DNA from: Candidatus Saccharimonadota bacterium
GTDB taxonomy: Bacteria; Patescibacteriota; Saccharimonadia; Saccharimonadales; Saccharimonadaceae
Length of the DNA: 64,000 nt
Reading direction: 5' to 3'
Assembly (NCBI GenBank): GCA_028286365.1
Contig: JAQBRR010000001.1
Coordinates: 372,001-436,000 of the forward strand
Position numbers and translations under genes: made by a program. A model generated the notes under the pieces. That model saw nothing but the letters and a program-made list of their open reading frames with translations. It was not told the origin of the DNA and made no database searches. Below, in pieces: positions 8,193-17,115 of this stretch (positions are counted from its first letter, which is position 1; each line of letters opens with the position of its first letter).

Positions 8193-10073
8193 ATGAATGC
8201 ACAGGAAATTCGTAATGCATATCTGCAGTTTTTTGCGGAGCGTGGTCACACAATTATTCCTCGTGCCAAGCTTGTACCCTTTAACGACCCAACGACTCTA
8301 TTTACAGGTAGTGGTATGCAACCGTTACTGCCCTATCTTCTTGGTCAACCGCATCAAGACGGAGTACGTCTTACTGATAGCCAGACTGCGCTTCGAGCAC
8401 AGGACATTGATGATGTCGGCGATAATCGTCATACGACATTTTTCGAAATGCTTGGTAACTGGAGCTTGGGTGATTATTTCAAGGAACAACAAATTCGTTG
8501 GTTCTTTGAATTTCTGACTGATGTCGTAGGACTAGACCCAAACAAAATTTACGTGACTGCATTTATTGGTGATGAGGCACACGGTATTCCTAGGGACGAC
8601 GAAGCGGCAAATATTTGGCAGAAAGTATTTGAAGAAAAAGATATTGAAGCCAAGATCGTTGAAGTTGGTAGCCAAGAAGATGGTAACAAGCGCGGGATTA
8701 AACCAGGCGAACGTATTTTCTTTTACGATGATGGTGAAAACTGGTGGTCACGAGGTGGTGGACTCGACAAAACTCCGATTGGTGATCCATGTGGACCTGA
8801 TAGCGAAGTATTTTATGATTTTGGTCCCCAGAATCATGCCGAGGGATTTGGCTTGGCGCATCCAGCGAGCGACAGTGGCCAATTTATGGAAATTGGTAAT
8901 CAAGTCTTTATGCAATATCGCCGTAACGAGAACGGTAGTTTCACGCCACTTGAAAAGCAAAATGTAGACTTTGGTGGAGGCCTCGAGCGAATCGCAGCAG
9001 CCCAGATTGATAGTCCTGATGTCTTTAAAATTAGCTTGCTGTGGCCAATTATTGAAAAGCTTCAAACGCTGAGCGGTAAATCTTACGAGTCTCACACAGA
9101 AAGCATGCGCGTGATTGCAGATCACCTGCGCGCGGCAACATTCCTCGCGGTTGATGGTGTAAAGCCTGCTAATAAAGAGCAAGGTTACGTAATGCGTCGA
9201 CTCCTGCGTCGTGCTATTCGTTTTGCGTTTGATCTAGGGATTGAGCAGAACTTCCTAGAGGGAATTGTTCCTGTGATTGCAGACATGTATGAGGATGATT
9301 ATCCAGAAGTTAAGGCGCAACGTGAAGATGTTATCGCGACACTTGTGAAGGAAGAAAAAGTATTTCGTCAAACTCTTCGTAAAGGCCTACGTGAACTTGA
9401 AAAATTCAAAGCGGATGGTTTAACGGGTACTGAGCTATTTATGCTCTATGATACATACGGTTTTCCAGTTGAATTATCGACAGAAGAAGCATTTAAACAA
9501 GAAATTACTTTGTCCGAAAATTGGCATGAGGAATTCGATGCCAAGATGCAAGAACAGCGCGAACGTTCGCAAACTGCCGCCAAGGGAACTTTCAAAGGTG
9601 GCCTTGCAGGTGATAAAGACATTCACAAAAAATATCATACGGCCACTCACCTATTACAATCTGCCCTTCGTGAACTATTTGGTCCTGACCTTCGTCAGCA
9701 CGGCAGCAACATTACCGAGGAGCGTCTGCGATTTGACTTCAACCACGACAGTAAAATGACGCCTGATGAGATCAAAAAGGCTGAAGATTTAGTAAATGGC
9801 TGGATCAAAGAAGACCTACCAGTAACGTATACGGATTATCCAACGCAGGAAGCGCTCGACATGGGGGCGATTGGTCCGTTTGGCGAACGCTATAGTGATA
9901 AAGTGAAAGTTTATCAAATGGGTGAAGGCGATCACATTGCTTCTCTTGAAATCTGTGGTGGTCCGCATGTTGATAACACCGGGCATTTGGCTGAAGGTGG
10001 CAAAGTCTTTAAGATTACCAAGGAGGAATCGAGCTCTGCGGGTATTCGTAGAATCAAAGCTCAACTTATCTAA
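8193..10073 (+). CDS. alaS: Alanyl-tRNA synthetase, short form without the C-Ala domain
   Basis: AlaRS charges tRNA-Ala and hydrolyses mischarged Ser- or Gly-tRNA-Ala. The 626-aa protein contains the class II catalytic core (class II motif 1 within FLGSGMQP-like FTGSGMQP, then the TTFFEMLGNWS region), the tRNA recognition helices and the editing domain. The editing domain has the metal motif HTATH (about residues 482-486) and CGGPH (588-592). It stops about 35 residues after that motif, so the dimerising C-Ala domain of canonical AlaRS (about 875 aa) is missing. No second ORF supplies it. Short AlaRS is known from reduced genomes; function in charging should be retained. Confidence 0.95.
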   Translation: MNAQEIRNAYLQFFAERGHTIIPRAKLVPFNDPTTLFTGSGMQPLLPYLLGQPHQDGVRLTDSQTALRAQDIDDVGDNRHTTFFEMLGNWSLGDYFKEQQIRWFFEFLTDVVGLDPNKIYVTAFIGDEAHGIPRDDEAANIWQKVFEEKDIEAKIVEVGSQEDGNKRGIKPGERIFFYDDGENWWSRGGGLDKTPIGDPCGPDSEVFYDFGPQNHAEGFGLAHPASDSGQFMEIGNQVFMQYRRNENGSFTPLEKQNVDFGGGLERIAAAQIDSPDVFKISLLWPIIEKLQTLSGKSYESHTESMRVIADHLRAATFLAVDGVKPANKEQGYVMRRLLRRAIRFAFDLGIEQNFLEGIVPVIADMYEDDYPEVKAQREDVIATLVKEEKVFRQTLRKGLRELEKFKADGLTGTELFMLYDTYGFPVELSTEEAFKQEITLSENWHEEFDAKMQEQRERSQTAAKGTFKGGLAGDKDIHKKYHTATHLLQSALRELFGPDLRQHGSNITEERLRFDFNHDSKMTPDEIKKAEDLVNGWIKEDLPVTYTDYPTQEALDMGAIGPFGERYSDKVKVYQMGEGDHIASLEICGGPHVDNTGHLAEGGKVFKITKEESSSAGIRRIKAQLI

Positions 10074-10075
10074 CT

Positions 10076-11053
10076 ATGAACTTACTTTTTTGGGTGGCAA
10101 TTCTTGCATTAATTATATTCTCGGCAATTTGTTCCGGACTTAATATTGCCTTGATGTCATTATCAACGCAATATTTGAAGCGCCAATCAAAACTCGGTAA
10201 TGTGTATGCAAAAAGGGTCCTGCCGCTACGACAAAATAGCCATCTCAGTCTGGCAGCACTTCTACTTTGTAATATCGCTGCGGTGTCTGTAACATCAATT
10301 TTGTTCGATTCACAAATACAGGGTTTGTTGGCTGTTATTGCGACAACTCTATTACTTGTCATTTTTGGCGAGCTATTACCACAGGCCTTGTTTGCTCGAT
10401 TTGCTCTGAGATTTTCATACTACCTAGCGCCAGTATTATGGCTTATGATTATCGCCACATATCCAATAACAAAGATCCTGCAGCTCGTACTTGACCGCAT
10501 GATTGGTCATTCGCCTGAGCGACTGCATAGTCGTGATGAGCTTGGCTATATTATTAGTGAACATTTAACTGGCGAAATTGACAGTGAACTTGATGAAAGT
10601 GAAGCCGAAATTATTCAAGGAGCACTTAGTCTCAGCGAGAAGCGCGTGCGCAGTATCGCGACACCTATTAGTGAAGTTTATTATTTGTCGCTCGACACAC
10701 TACTTGATGATGCAAAAATAGATGAGATCAAAAAACAAAACCGTAGCCGTATACCGATTTTTGACGAATATTTGACGACCTGCTACGGTGTTTTACTAAT
10801 GAAAGATCTGGTTGATGTCGACTTTGATACCTATCCGATTCACGTCAGTGACCTAAGGCTTCACAAAACAAAATCTGTTGGTAATATGACCGCACTCGAT
10901 ACGATGTTTCACAAGTTTATCACCTCACACTCTCATTTGATTCCTGTGACGGACGACGGCAAAATTGTCGCAATTGTGACAATTGAGGACCTTATTGAGG
11001 AGATCTTTGATCACGAAATCATTGATGAAGCCGATATGGGGCGAGTTAACTAG
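10076..11053 (+). CDS. CNNM/CorC-type hemolysin-family membrane protein (DUF21-CBS)
   Basis: The 325-aa protein has four hydrophobic segments in its first 135 residues, with small-residue and polar patterns typical of the CNNM (DUF21) transmembrane domain, for example SGLNIALMSLS and FGELLPQAL. A CBS-pair-like cytosolic part follows, including RSRIPIFDE, a VLLMKDL loop, and the ending IVTIEDLIEEIFDHEI. Family members are Mg2+ (or Na+-coupled) transporters regulated by ATP-Mg binding to the CBS pair. The C-terminal CorC_HlyC domain seems absent. It starts 2 nt after the alaS stop and is likely cotranscribed. Substrate is inferred. Confidence 0.85.
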   Translation: MNLLFWVAILALIIFSAICSGLNIALMSLSTQYLKRQSKLGNVYAKRVLPLRQNSHLSLAALLLCNIAAVSVTSILFDSQIQGLLAVIATTLLLVIFGELLPQALFARFALRFSYYLAPVLWLMIIATYPITKILQLVLDRMIGHSPERLHSRDELGYIISEHLTGEIDSELDESEAEIIQGALSLSEKRVRSIATPISEVYYLSLDTLLDDAKIDEIKKQNRSRIPIFDEYLTTCYGVLLMKDLVDVDFDTYPIHVSDLRLHKTKSVGNMTALDTMFHKFITSHSHLIPVTDDGKIVAIVTIEDLIEEIFDHEIIDEADMGRVN

Positions 11054-11074
11054 CTACCATAAGCGTCTTTAGTA

Positions 11075-11080
11075 TATAAT
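11075..11080 (+). promoter_or_regulatory. -10 box of the ftsA-like operon
   Basis: TATAAT, 10 nt before the ATG at 11091. Confidence 0.6.
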
Positions 11081-11090
11081 AGAGCCATCT

Positions 11091-12356
11091 ATGGTATTTG
11101 AAAAACTTCGAGCCAGCCGCAAAAACAACGCAGCCAATGACTATATTGTGGCATTAGACATTGGTACCGAGTTTGTTAAGGCTTTAATTGCCAAGCTTGA
11201 TGGTGATACTCTCAATATTGTTGGGGTTGGCCGTGCTCGTCAAGAACTGAGCGATATGCACTCTGGCGCTATCGCAGACATTGCTGGTGTTGTTCGTAAC
11301 TGCGAGGATGCGCTATCTGAGGCTGAAGATCAGGCGGGGCTACAGGCCAAACGTGTTGTTATTGGAATCGCTGGCGAACTCGTCAAGGGCGTCACTAATA
11401 CAATTCGTTATCGCCGTCCACAACCGGACCGACCTCTTGATACTGCTGAGATGGAATTCATCATTGAAAAAGTCCAGGAACGTGCCCAAGGCAAGGCTCA
11501 GAAACAGATTGCTCTCGAGACCGGTAATGATGAAGTTGAAGTGAAACTGGTAAATAGTGCCCTCGTAAGTATTCACATTGATGGATATAAAGTCAGTAAC
11601 CCAATTGGCTTTCAGGGCAAGGACGTTGCTGTCCAAATCTATACGGCCTTTGCGCCGATGGTGCACATTGGTGCACTCGAGCGAGTCGCTGACGAGCTAT
11701 CCTTGGAACTATTAGCTGTTGCGGCTGAACCTTTCGCGGTCAGCCGCACCATGTTGGGGAGTGATGTCAACAGTAACTTCACAGCAATCCTCGCTGACGT
11801 CGGTGGTGGTACAACAGACATCGCTGTCGTCAATGACGGTGGAGTTGAAGGAACTAAGATGTTTGGTATTGGTGGACGTAGCTTTACCAATACGATTGCT
11901 AGTGAAATGAATTTATCTTATACGGATGCCGAGAAGCTAAAGGTAAATATTGGTCATAGCCAGATTAAGGCCAGTGTCGCCGATGAAGTAAATGATGCCA
12001 TCGATAAGACTCTTGAGGTTTGGGTTGCGGGTGTTGAACTTGCGCTCAGTGAATTTGATTCAGTTGATCACCTACCTAATCGTATTCTGTTATGTGGCGG
12101 TGGTGCGAGCCTAGAGAAGTTAGTAGACGCGCTTGGCAAAGCTGAGTGGCACAAAGAGTTACCGTTTACCAAGAAGCCGACCGTTCACTATATTCAGCCT
12201 TCTGATGTGCTAGGCATCGTTGATTCGACAGGGGTAGTTAATGATCATACATTCATCACGGCTATGGGGCTTCTGCGCGTTGGCTATGATACACTTATAG
12301 GTAGTGGCGATGGTGATACCATCAAAGAAAAACTCAATCGGATCCTAAGAATTTAA
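11091..12356 (+). CDS. ftsA: FtsA-like actin-family ATPase (cell division)
   Basis: The 421-aa protein is an actin-fold ATPase. It has the phosphate-1 loop ALDIGTEFVKALIA (about 21-34), the phosphate-2 loop ADVGGGTTDIAVV (about 235) and the adenosine motif LCGGGASL (about 337). Between the first two lies an FtsA-type 1C/SHS2 insertion (HIDGYKVSNPIGF). The C-terminus ends in an amphipathic helix that could be a membrane tether, as in FtsA. FtsA anchors FtsZ at the septum. PilM of type IV pili is the main alternative, but it lacks the 1C domain and is shorter. No ftsZ lies beside it; a membrane protein gene follows after 2 nt. Confidence 0.75.
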   Translation: MVFEKLRASRKNNAANDYIVALDIGTEFVKALIAKLDGDTLNIVGVGRARQELSDMHSGAIADIAGVVRNCEDALSEAEDQAGLQAKRVVIGIAGELVKGVTNTIRYRRPQPDRPLDTAEMEFIIEKVQERAQGKAQKQIALETGNDEVEVKLVNSALVSIHIDGYKVSNPIGFQGKDVAVQIYTAFAPMVHIGALERVADELSLELLAVAAEPFAVSRTMLGSDVNSNFTAILADVGGGTTDIAVVNDGGVEGTKMFGIGGRSFTNTIASEMNLSYTDAEKLKVNIGHSQIKASVADEVNDAIDKTLEVWVAGVELALSEFDSVDHLPNRILLCGGGASLEKLVDALGKAEWHKELPFTKKPTVHYIQPSDVLGIVDSTGVVNDHTFITAMGLLRVGYDTLIGSGDGDTIKEKLNRILRI

Positions 12357-12358
12357 CT

Positions 12359-14032
12359 ATGAATAAAGATGTAATATATATCGATGTTGAAGATGATGTC
12401 ACCGCGATTATCGGTAAGATTAAGGCAAGTCGCGAAAAAGTCATTGCGCTTGTACCGCCAAAGCGTGTCGGAGTGCTGCAAAGTGCGGTCAATCTGCGAT
12501 TACTCGATCGTATGGCAAATTCAAGCAACAAACACCTCGTTCTTATAACGAATAACCAGGCATTAATTGCTTTATCAGCTGCTGCGGGGATTCCTGTCGC
12601 CAAGAATCTACAGAGCAAGCCAGAGCTTGCCGAGATTACAGTCCTTAACGTCGATGACGAGGAAGATATTATTGATGGTTCTAATCTGCCAATTGGTGAA
12701 CTCGAGCGAACTACAGACCGCCCTAAGGCTAACGCCGTTGATAATGCAATCGATGAGCTCGACATTGACAACAAGAAGGTAGATGTAGCCTCAGGTATGG
12801 GTGCGGTCGCAATTAAGCAACCAAAGAAGTCGAAAAATGGTATCAAAGTTCCGAATTTCAATGCCTTTCGTAAGCGACTATTTTTAGGCATTGCTGCCTT
12901 TATAGTGCTTGTTATATTTTTGATTTGGGCTAACGTCTATGCTCCAGCTGCGACAGTTATTGTAACGGCCAAAACTATTCCTTCCCCCGTCAGCGGCACC
13001 GTTAAGCTCGGTGGTACAGCGGCGACTAATTTAACAACGGGCACGTTACAAACGATAACCCAGCAAGCCAAACAAGATATGAGTGTTAAATTCACTGCAA
13101 CTGGTTCTAAGACGGTCGGCACAGCAGCAACTGGACAGGTAATTTTCAAAAACTGCGAGACGGCTACGTCACAAACCATTCCATCAGGGACTATCATTAC
13201 TGATTCAGCAGGTAATAATTATACAACTCAAGCAACGGTTGTTGTTTCGGGCGGAACGGGTAGTTTTAACGGCTGCACGAGTCCGGGCAGTTCAACTGCT
13301 ATCGCGGTAACAGCTAACGATATCGGTACTGGCTACAACGATCCGAGTGGAACGGTATTCTCAGTGTCTGGTCACTCCAATAATACTAATGCGTATCTTC
13401 GTGCGACTGCTTCAACTGATATCGCCGGTGGTGATAGTCACAAGGCTACGGTTGTAACAGATAGTGACATTACTCAGGCTCAGCAAGCCTTGTCTCAGCT
13501 TTCAACCGATACAATTAAAAAACAGCTCGTCGCTAAGTTTAATGCATCCGATGTCGTCATTAGTGATAGCTTTACCGTTGCATCAGCTGCGTCAGTATCA
13601 ACTCCAGCCGTAGGCGCAGAAGCAACAGGACAAGCTACTCTGACGGCCAGTACAACCTTCGTTGTGACGGCAATCGCCAAATCTGATCTTGATCTATATC
13701 TGAAAGATCAGCTTACGAAACAACTGACAAATGCGTCGAATCAGCGTATTTACGACGACGGAGTAAGTAAGGTTGTTCTAGCAGGCTATGCTAATGACGG
13801 CAGCGATCCAGCGACCGTTAACCTTAACACAACTGGTCAAGTAGGGCCAAATATTGATGCGACGGCCCTTAAGGGTCAAGTAAAAGGCAAAAAATCCGGT
13901 GAAGTTCAGAGTCTCTTGTCGAATATCTCAGGAGTGAACGATGTCACAGTAAACTTCTCTTATCCTTGGGTAACGACTATCCCTAACGACGTCAATAAAA
14001 TTGATGTTCAGTTCAAGTTGACTAATGGCTAG
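12359..14032 (+). CDS. Single-pass membrane protein with baseplate-J-like extracellular part
   Basis: The 557-aa protein has a soluble N-terminal domain (1-172) beginning with IYIDVEDDVTAIIGKI and containing LVPPKRVGVLQSAVN. One transmembrane segment follows (about 173-195), and then a large Thr/Ser/Ala-rich extracellular region. The arrangement resembles proteins common in Patescibacteria genomes that are often labelled baseplate J/gp47-like; I recognise the type but not a function. It follows the FtsA-like gene after 2 nt and overlaps ruvX by 8 nt. Coupling to the FtsA-like ATPase (division or surface machine) is an inference from the operon. A pilus-inner-membrane PilN/O-like role is an alternative. 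Confidence 0.7.
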   Translation: MNKDVIYIDVEDDVTAIIGKIKASREKVIALVPPKRVGVLQSAVNLRLLDRMANSSNKHLVLITNNQALIALSAAAGIPVAKNLQSKPELAEITVLNVDDEEDIIDGSNLPIGELERTTDRPKANAVDNAIDELDIDNKKVDVASGMGAVAIKQPKKSKNGIKVPNFNAFRKRLFLGIAAFIVLVIFLIWANVYAPAATVIVTAKTIPSPVSGTVKLGGTAATNLTTGTLQTITQQAKQDMSVKFTATGSKTVGTAATGQVIFKNCETATSQTIPSGTIITDSAGNNYTTQATVVVSGGTGSFNGCTSPGSSTAIAVTANDIGTGYNDPSGTVFSVSGHSNNTNAYLRATASTDIAGGDSHKATVVTDSDITQAQQALSQLSTDTIKKQLVAKFNASDVVISDSFTVASAASVSTPAVGAEATGQATLTASTTFVVTAIAKSDLDLYLKDQLTKQLTNASNQRIYDDGVSKVVLAGYANDGSDPATVNLNTTGQVGPNIDATALKGQVKGKKSGEVQSLLSNISGVNDVTVNFSYPWVTTIPNDVNKIDVQFKLTNG

Positions 14033-14432
14033 CCAGAATATTATCTGTTTAGATGTGGGCGAAAAGCGCATTGGTGTCGCAGTAGCAGATACTTCAATTA
14101 GAATCGCTGTGCCATTTGAAACTATTGAGGTCGATGGTCATGAGATAGGTGCTATCGCGCGGATTGCTATTACAGAACGTGCTGAGGTTATTGTTGTTGG
14201 CTATCCTCGTAATCAATCAGGTGAACCAACTGCACAGACTCAATACGTTGAGCAATTTGCCAAAGGTTTACAGGGTATCGTACCTACAATTGTCTTCCAG
14301 GATGAATCACTAACCAGTGTTATGGCCGAGGAGCAACTCGCCATCCATAAAAAACCATACACTAAGGGTGATATTGACGCTCAGGCCGCTGCTATCATTT
14401 TGACAGATTATCTAGAGGCTCATAATGCGTAA
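14025..14432 (+). CDS. ruvX: Putative pre-16S rRNA nuclease / Holliday junction resolvase
   Basis: The 135-aa protein is a YqgF/RuvX RNase-H-fold nuclease. The first acidic residue lies in CLDVGEKRIGVAVAD (about 8-22), the central VVGYPRN strand carries the usual Gly/Pro, and DESLTS (about 92) plus the terminal DAQAAAIILTDYL supply the remaining acidic ligands. Members process the 5' end of 16S rRNA and have been linked to Holliday junction resolution. Length is typical. It overlaps the preceding gene by 8 nt and the mltG start by 8 nt, giving a translationally coupled set. Confidence 0.92.
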   Translation: MASQNIICLDVGEKRIGVAVADTSIRIAVPFETIEVDGHEIGAIARIAITERAEVIVVGYPRNQSGEPTAQTQYVEQFAKGLQGIVPTIVFQDESLTSVMAEEQLAIHKKPYTKGDIDAQAAAIILTDYLEAHNA

Positions 14433-15606
14433 CCTGTTTAAGAAAACTACGAAGGCTCAGCCGGCTGAACCTATCATAGTACCAGTTGTCCCGGCACAGC
14501 CATCAACAGGGACACCAATCACCCAGCAGCCTATTAATGGTCAAGCGAGTGGTTTGAAGCCAAAGAAGAACGTCAAGAAAATTATGATATGGGTTGTAGC
14601 CTCGATTATTACGTTCTTCGTTGCTGCTGGTCTGACCGCATTCGTGTGGTATAACATCCAAATCGCACCTCTTGGCACAAACACGCAAAAGTTAGTTGTC
14701 GTAAAAATTGATTCTGGGTCAACACCAAAGCAAATTGGGCAACTACTGCAGGGCCATTCGGTTATCCGCTCAGGCCTTGCCTTTGATATTTATACGCGTA
14801 TTTCAGGTAAGCGAAGCGATCTGCAAGCTGGAACGTATAGGTTATCACCTGCAGAATCAACATCGCAGATTGTTGACCATTTAGTAAAAGGTGATGTTGA
14901 TCAGTTCTCAATAACTTTCTTGCCTGGTGCAACAGTTAAACAAGATCGTCAAGTACTTCTCGACGCTGGCTATAGCGCAATAGAGGTTGATCTCGCTCTG
15001 GCCGATACGTATGACTCACCATTATTCGAAAATAAGCCGGCTTCCGCAGACCTTGAAGGTTATATATATGGTGAGACCTACAATTTTACTGCGGGTACAT
15101 CGGTATCTGATATTTTGAAACGTACGTTCACGCAGTTTTATTCAGTTCTGAGTGCAGATAATATCATTTCAGGCATAAAAGCTCAGGGGCTAAATCTATA
15201 TCAGGGTATAACGTTAGCTTCGATTGTTCAAAAAGAAATAGGATCCCCAACATCGACAACGCCTACGACAGACCAAAAGCAAGTTGCCCAGGTGTTTTAT
15301 AGTCGATTGGCTACTGGTATGAACTTAGGATCTGATGTGACCTATCAGTATGCAGCAGATAAACTAGGTGTTCCTCGTGATCCAAACCTCGATTCACCCT
15401 ATAATACTCGTCGTTACCCAGGTCTGCCTCCTGGCCCCATCTCTGTTCCTGGCATTACTGCTTTAAAGGCAGTTGCTGCGCCTGCTACGACAGACTACTT
15501 ATTCTTCCTAAGTGGTGATGATAATGTGACATATTTTGCACATACCGATGCAGAGCATCAGGCAAATATCAAAGCTCACTGCGCTATTAAGTGCAGCACT
15601 TTATAG
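14425..15606 (+). CDS. mltG: Endolytic peptidoglycan transglycosylase
   Basis: MltG cuts nascent glycan strands at the membrane and sets glycan length. The 393-aa protein has a Pro-rich cytosolic tail, one transmembrane helix (about 50-72), a LysM-like region with AGTYRLSP, and the YceG domain. The catalytic glutamate is in LASIVQKEIGS (about E271), and the substrate-binding stretch SPYNTRRYPGLPPGPIS is complete. It ends shortly after the domain, as usual. It is the last gene of the ftsA-like/ruvX cluster. The stop at 15606 is followed by a separate promoter. Confidence 0.95.
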   Translation: MRNLFKKTTKAQPAEPIIVPVVPAQPSTGTPITQQPINGQASGLKPKKNVKKIMIWVVASIITFFVAAGLTAFVWYNIQIAPLGTNTQKLVVVKIDSGSTPKQIGQLLQGHSVIRSGLAFDIYTRISGKRSDLQAGTYRLSPAESTSQIVDHLVKGDVDQFSITFLPGATVKQDRQVLLDAGYSAIEVDLALADTYDSPLFENKPASADLEGYIYGETYNFTAGTSVSDILKRTFTQFYSVLSADNIISGIKAQGLNLYQGITLASIVQKEIGSPTSTTPTTDQKQVAQVFYSRLATGMNLGSDVTYQYAADKLGVPRDPNLDSPYNTRRYPGLPPGPISVPGITALKAVAAPATTDYLFFLSGDDNVTYFAHTDAEHQANIKAHCAIKCSTL

Positions 15607-15618
15607 CAAGAAAATAAA

Positions 15619-15647
15619 TTGACATATATGGCAATACTTGATACACT
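15619..15647 (+). promoter_or_regulatory. Promoter of the LysM-CHAP gene leader
   Basis: TTGACA at 15619-15624 and TACACT at 15642-15647 are separated by 17 bp. The predicted start near 15655 leaves a leader of about 230-280 nt, very long for this window. Confidence 0.65.
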
Positions 15648-15654
15648 AATTGGA

Positions 15655-15883
15655 GCGCATTTTGTGACTCTGACTACTGCTATTGTCTTCTGACAGTGCA
15701 GCAGGTGGGAAGCCCAGAATCATGAATGAGCCTACCTAAAATGTCGCACGGGTACCGAAAAGCAACACAATTCAACCACTATCAATTAAATGAAATAGGT
15801 CGACACGTACCCCGTTCTAAGCGAGAAGAAAGACAAAGTAAGGTAGACGCCCTTGTAGTAATACAGGCGGCAGGAGAACGAGT
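15655..15883 (+). ncRNA. Structured 5' leader, candidate cis-regulatory RNA
   Basis: The untranslated stretch before the LysM-CHAP hydrolase folds by eye into nested stems. GTGC/GCAC encloses AGGTGGG paired with CCTACCT (one G-U) at about 15704-15760, and GGTAC/GTACC with flanking ACG/CGT closes a second, larger domain (about 15757-15815). An AGGAGA Shine-Dalgarno at 15872-15877 ends the leader. I could not match it to a known riboswitch: the c-di-AMP (ydaO) class, which often controls such hydrolases, has conserved CCG/GGGGAACC-type blocks that are not visible here. An alternative 134-codon frame at 15726-16130 overlaps it but looks non-coding. Confidence 0.45.
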
Positions 15884-15931
15884 ATTCGTAATCAGATTCA
15901 AAGAAGTCTTACTTCTGAATCAACTGTTGCC

Positions 15932-17062
15932 TTGCGACAGCAATTATTGGCCCATCGCCGAAAACGAGCGAAGGGAGTACCAAAGGCCTCAACGGTCGCT
16001 ATTTACGCTAGTATTTTTGCGGTCGTCGTCGCGATTGTTGCAATCGGATATCATGCACCTCAAGAAACGTCAGGTGTTGCTAACGCTAGCCCTGCAACAA
16101 CAGATACGCAGGCACAATCTGCAACCGTAGACCAGGTTGTTGCAACTAGCGTTGCCGCAAGTCTCGCAGAGACAACTAACCTCTCAGTAGCGCCAAATGT
16201 CATTGAATCAGCTGTGTCAGCCCAGACTCAAAGTGATTTCTTGCAGAGTGATACAACGGTTATTTCAAAGCCTCAAATCCTTCAGCCAGGTGCTGAAAAC
16301 CGTACCATCACGAACTATACCGTTAAGGCTGGCGATACTGCCGATAGCGTTGCTGCTCAGTATGGGATCACTGCAGATACAATCAAATGGGCTAACAATC
16401 TAACTTCAAGTGCCCTCAAACCAGGTACTGTACTGACAGTATTACCAACTGACGGTATTCTCTACACTGTAAAAGCTGGTGATACACTACAGTCAATTAG
16501 CGATAAATATAGTGTTGATCAGACGCGCGTTATTCTTTATAACGACCTCGCTGATGCAAGTAGCGTAACGACAGGACTAAAATTGATTCTTCCTGGTGCA
16601 AACCTTCCTACTAACGAACGTCCAGGATATGTTGCGCCCGTTGCTGCAACAACAGCGTTCTTTACGGGATACAGTTCAGGCTTTGACGGTAATACATGGC
16701 ACATCAAGAACGGCACACCAAACAACGGTAATTATGCAGCAGGTAACTGTACAGCATATGCTTATGACCGCCGTATGGAGCTTGGTCTACCTGTTGGTAA
16801 GAACTGGGGTAACGCTGGTAGCTGGGCGTATAACGCTGCTAACGGTATTGGTGTGAGCCAGAAACTACAAGTCGACCATACACCATCAATTGGTGCAGTT
16901 ATGCAAGATTCTGGGCACGTTGCTATTGTCGAAAACATTTTGCCAAATGGTGATGTACAGGTTAGTGAAATGAACGCATACGTTTCAGGTGGAGGATGGA
17001 ATATCGTTTCAGGACGTAACGTTCCTGCTGCCTATGTTAGTCAATATCTCTATATTCACTAG
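15932..17062 (+). CDS. LysM-LysM-CHAP secreted cell-wall hydrolase
   Basis: The protein (376 aa from the TTG at 15932) has a basic N-terminus, one membrane/signal segment (about 20-40), a Ser/Thr-rich linker, and two LysM units beginning YTVKAGDT (about 129 and 178). A C-terminal CHAP amidase/endopeptidase domain follows, with the nucleophile in NCTAYAYDRR (about C272) and the histidine in DSGHVAIVE (about H330). It should bind and cleave peptidoglycan outside the membrane. The start is uncertain. No conventional codon with a Shine-Dalgarno exists; the frame is open back to 15842, and an ATT at 15884 sits 6 nt after AGGAGA, giving 16 more residues. A terminator follows. Confidence 0.88.
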   Translation: MRQQLLAHRRKRAKGVPKASTVAIYASIFAVVVAIVAIGYHAPQETSGVANASPATTDTQAQSATVDQVVATSVAASLAETTNLSVAPNVIESAVSAQTQSDFLQSDTTVISKPQILQPGAENRTITNYTVKAGDTADSVAAQYGITADTIKWANNLTSSALKPGTVLTVLPTDGILYTVKAGDTLQSISDKYSVDQTRVILYNDLADASSVTTGLKLILPGANLPTNERPGYVAPVAATTAFFTGYSSGFDGNTWHIKNGTPNNGNYAAGNCTAYAYDRRMELGLPVGKNWGNAGSWAYNAANGIGVSQKLQVDHTPSIGAVMQDSGHVAIVENILPNGDVQVSEMNAYVSGGGWNIVSGRNVPAAYVSQYLYIH

Positions 17063-17084
17063 GCCATAAAGCCTTGACATAACC

Positions 17085-17113
17085 ATCGCCTCTGTTAATT
17101 CAGAGGCGATTTT
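17085..17113 (+). terminator. Terminator of the LysM-CHAP gene
   Basis: Ten-base-pair perfect stem (ATCGCCTCTG / CAGAGGCGAT, loop of 6) followed by only TTT. It lies immediately before the obg -10 box. Confidence 0.65.
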
Positions 17114-17115
17114 GG

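Noticed and set aside
15726-16130. 134-codon forward frame overlapping the LysM-CHAP gene
   Set aside because: It lies inside the structured leader and then in the wrong frame through the LysM gene. It has no ribosome site and its later half has shadow-like composition. The first 45 residues look somewhat protein-like, so this is a judgement.
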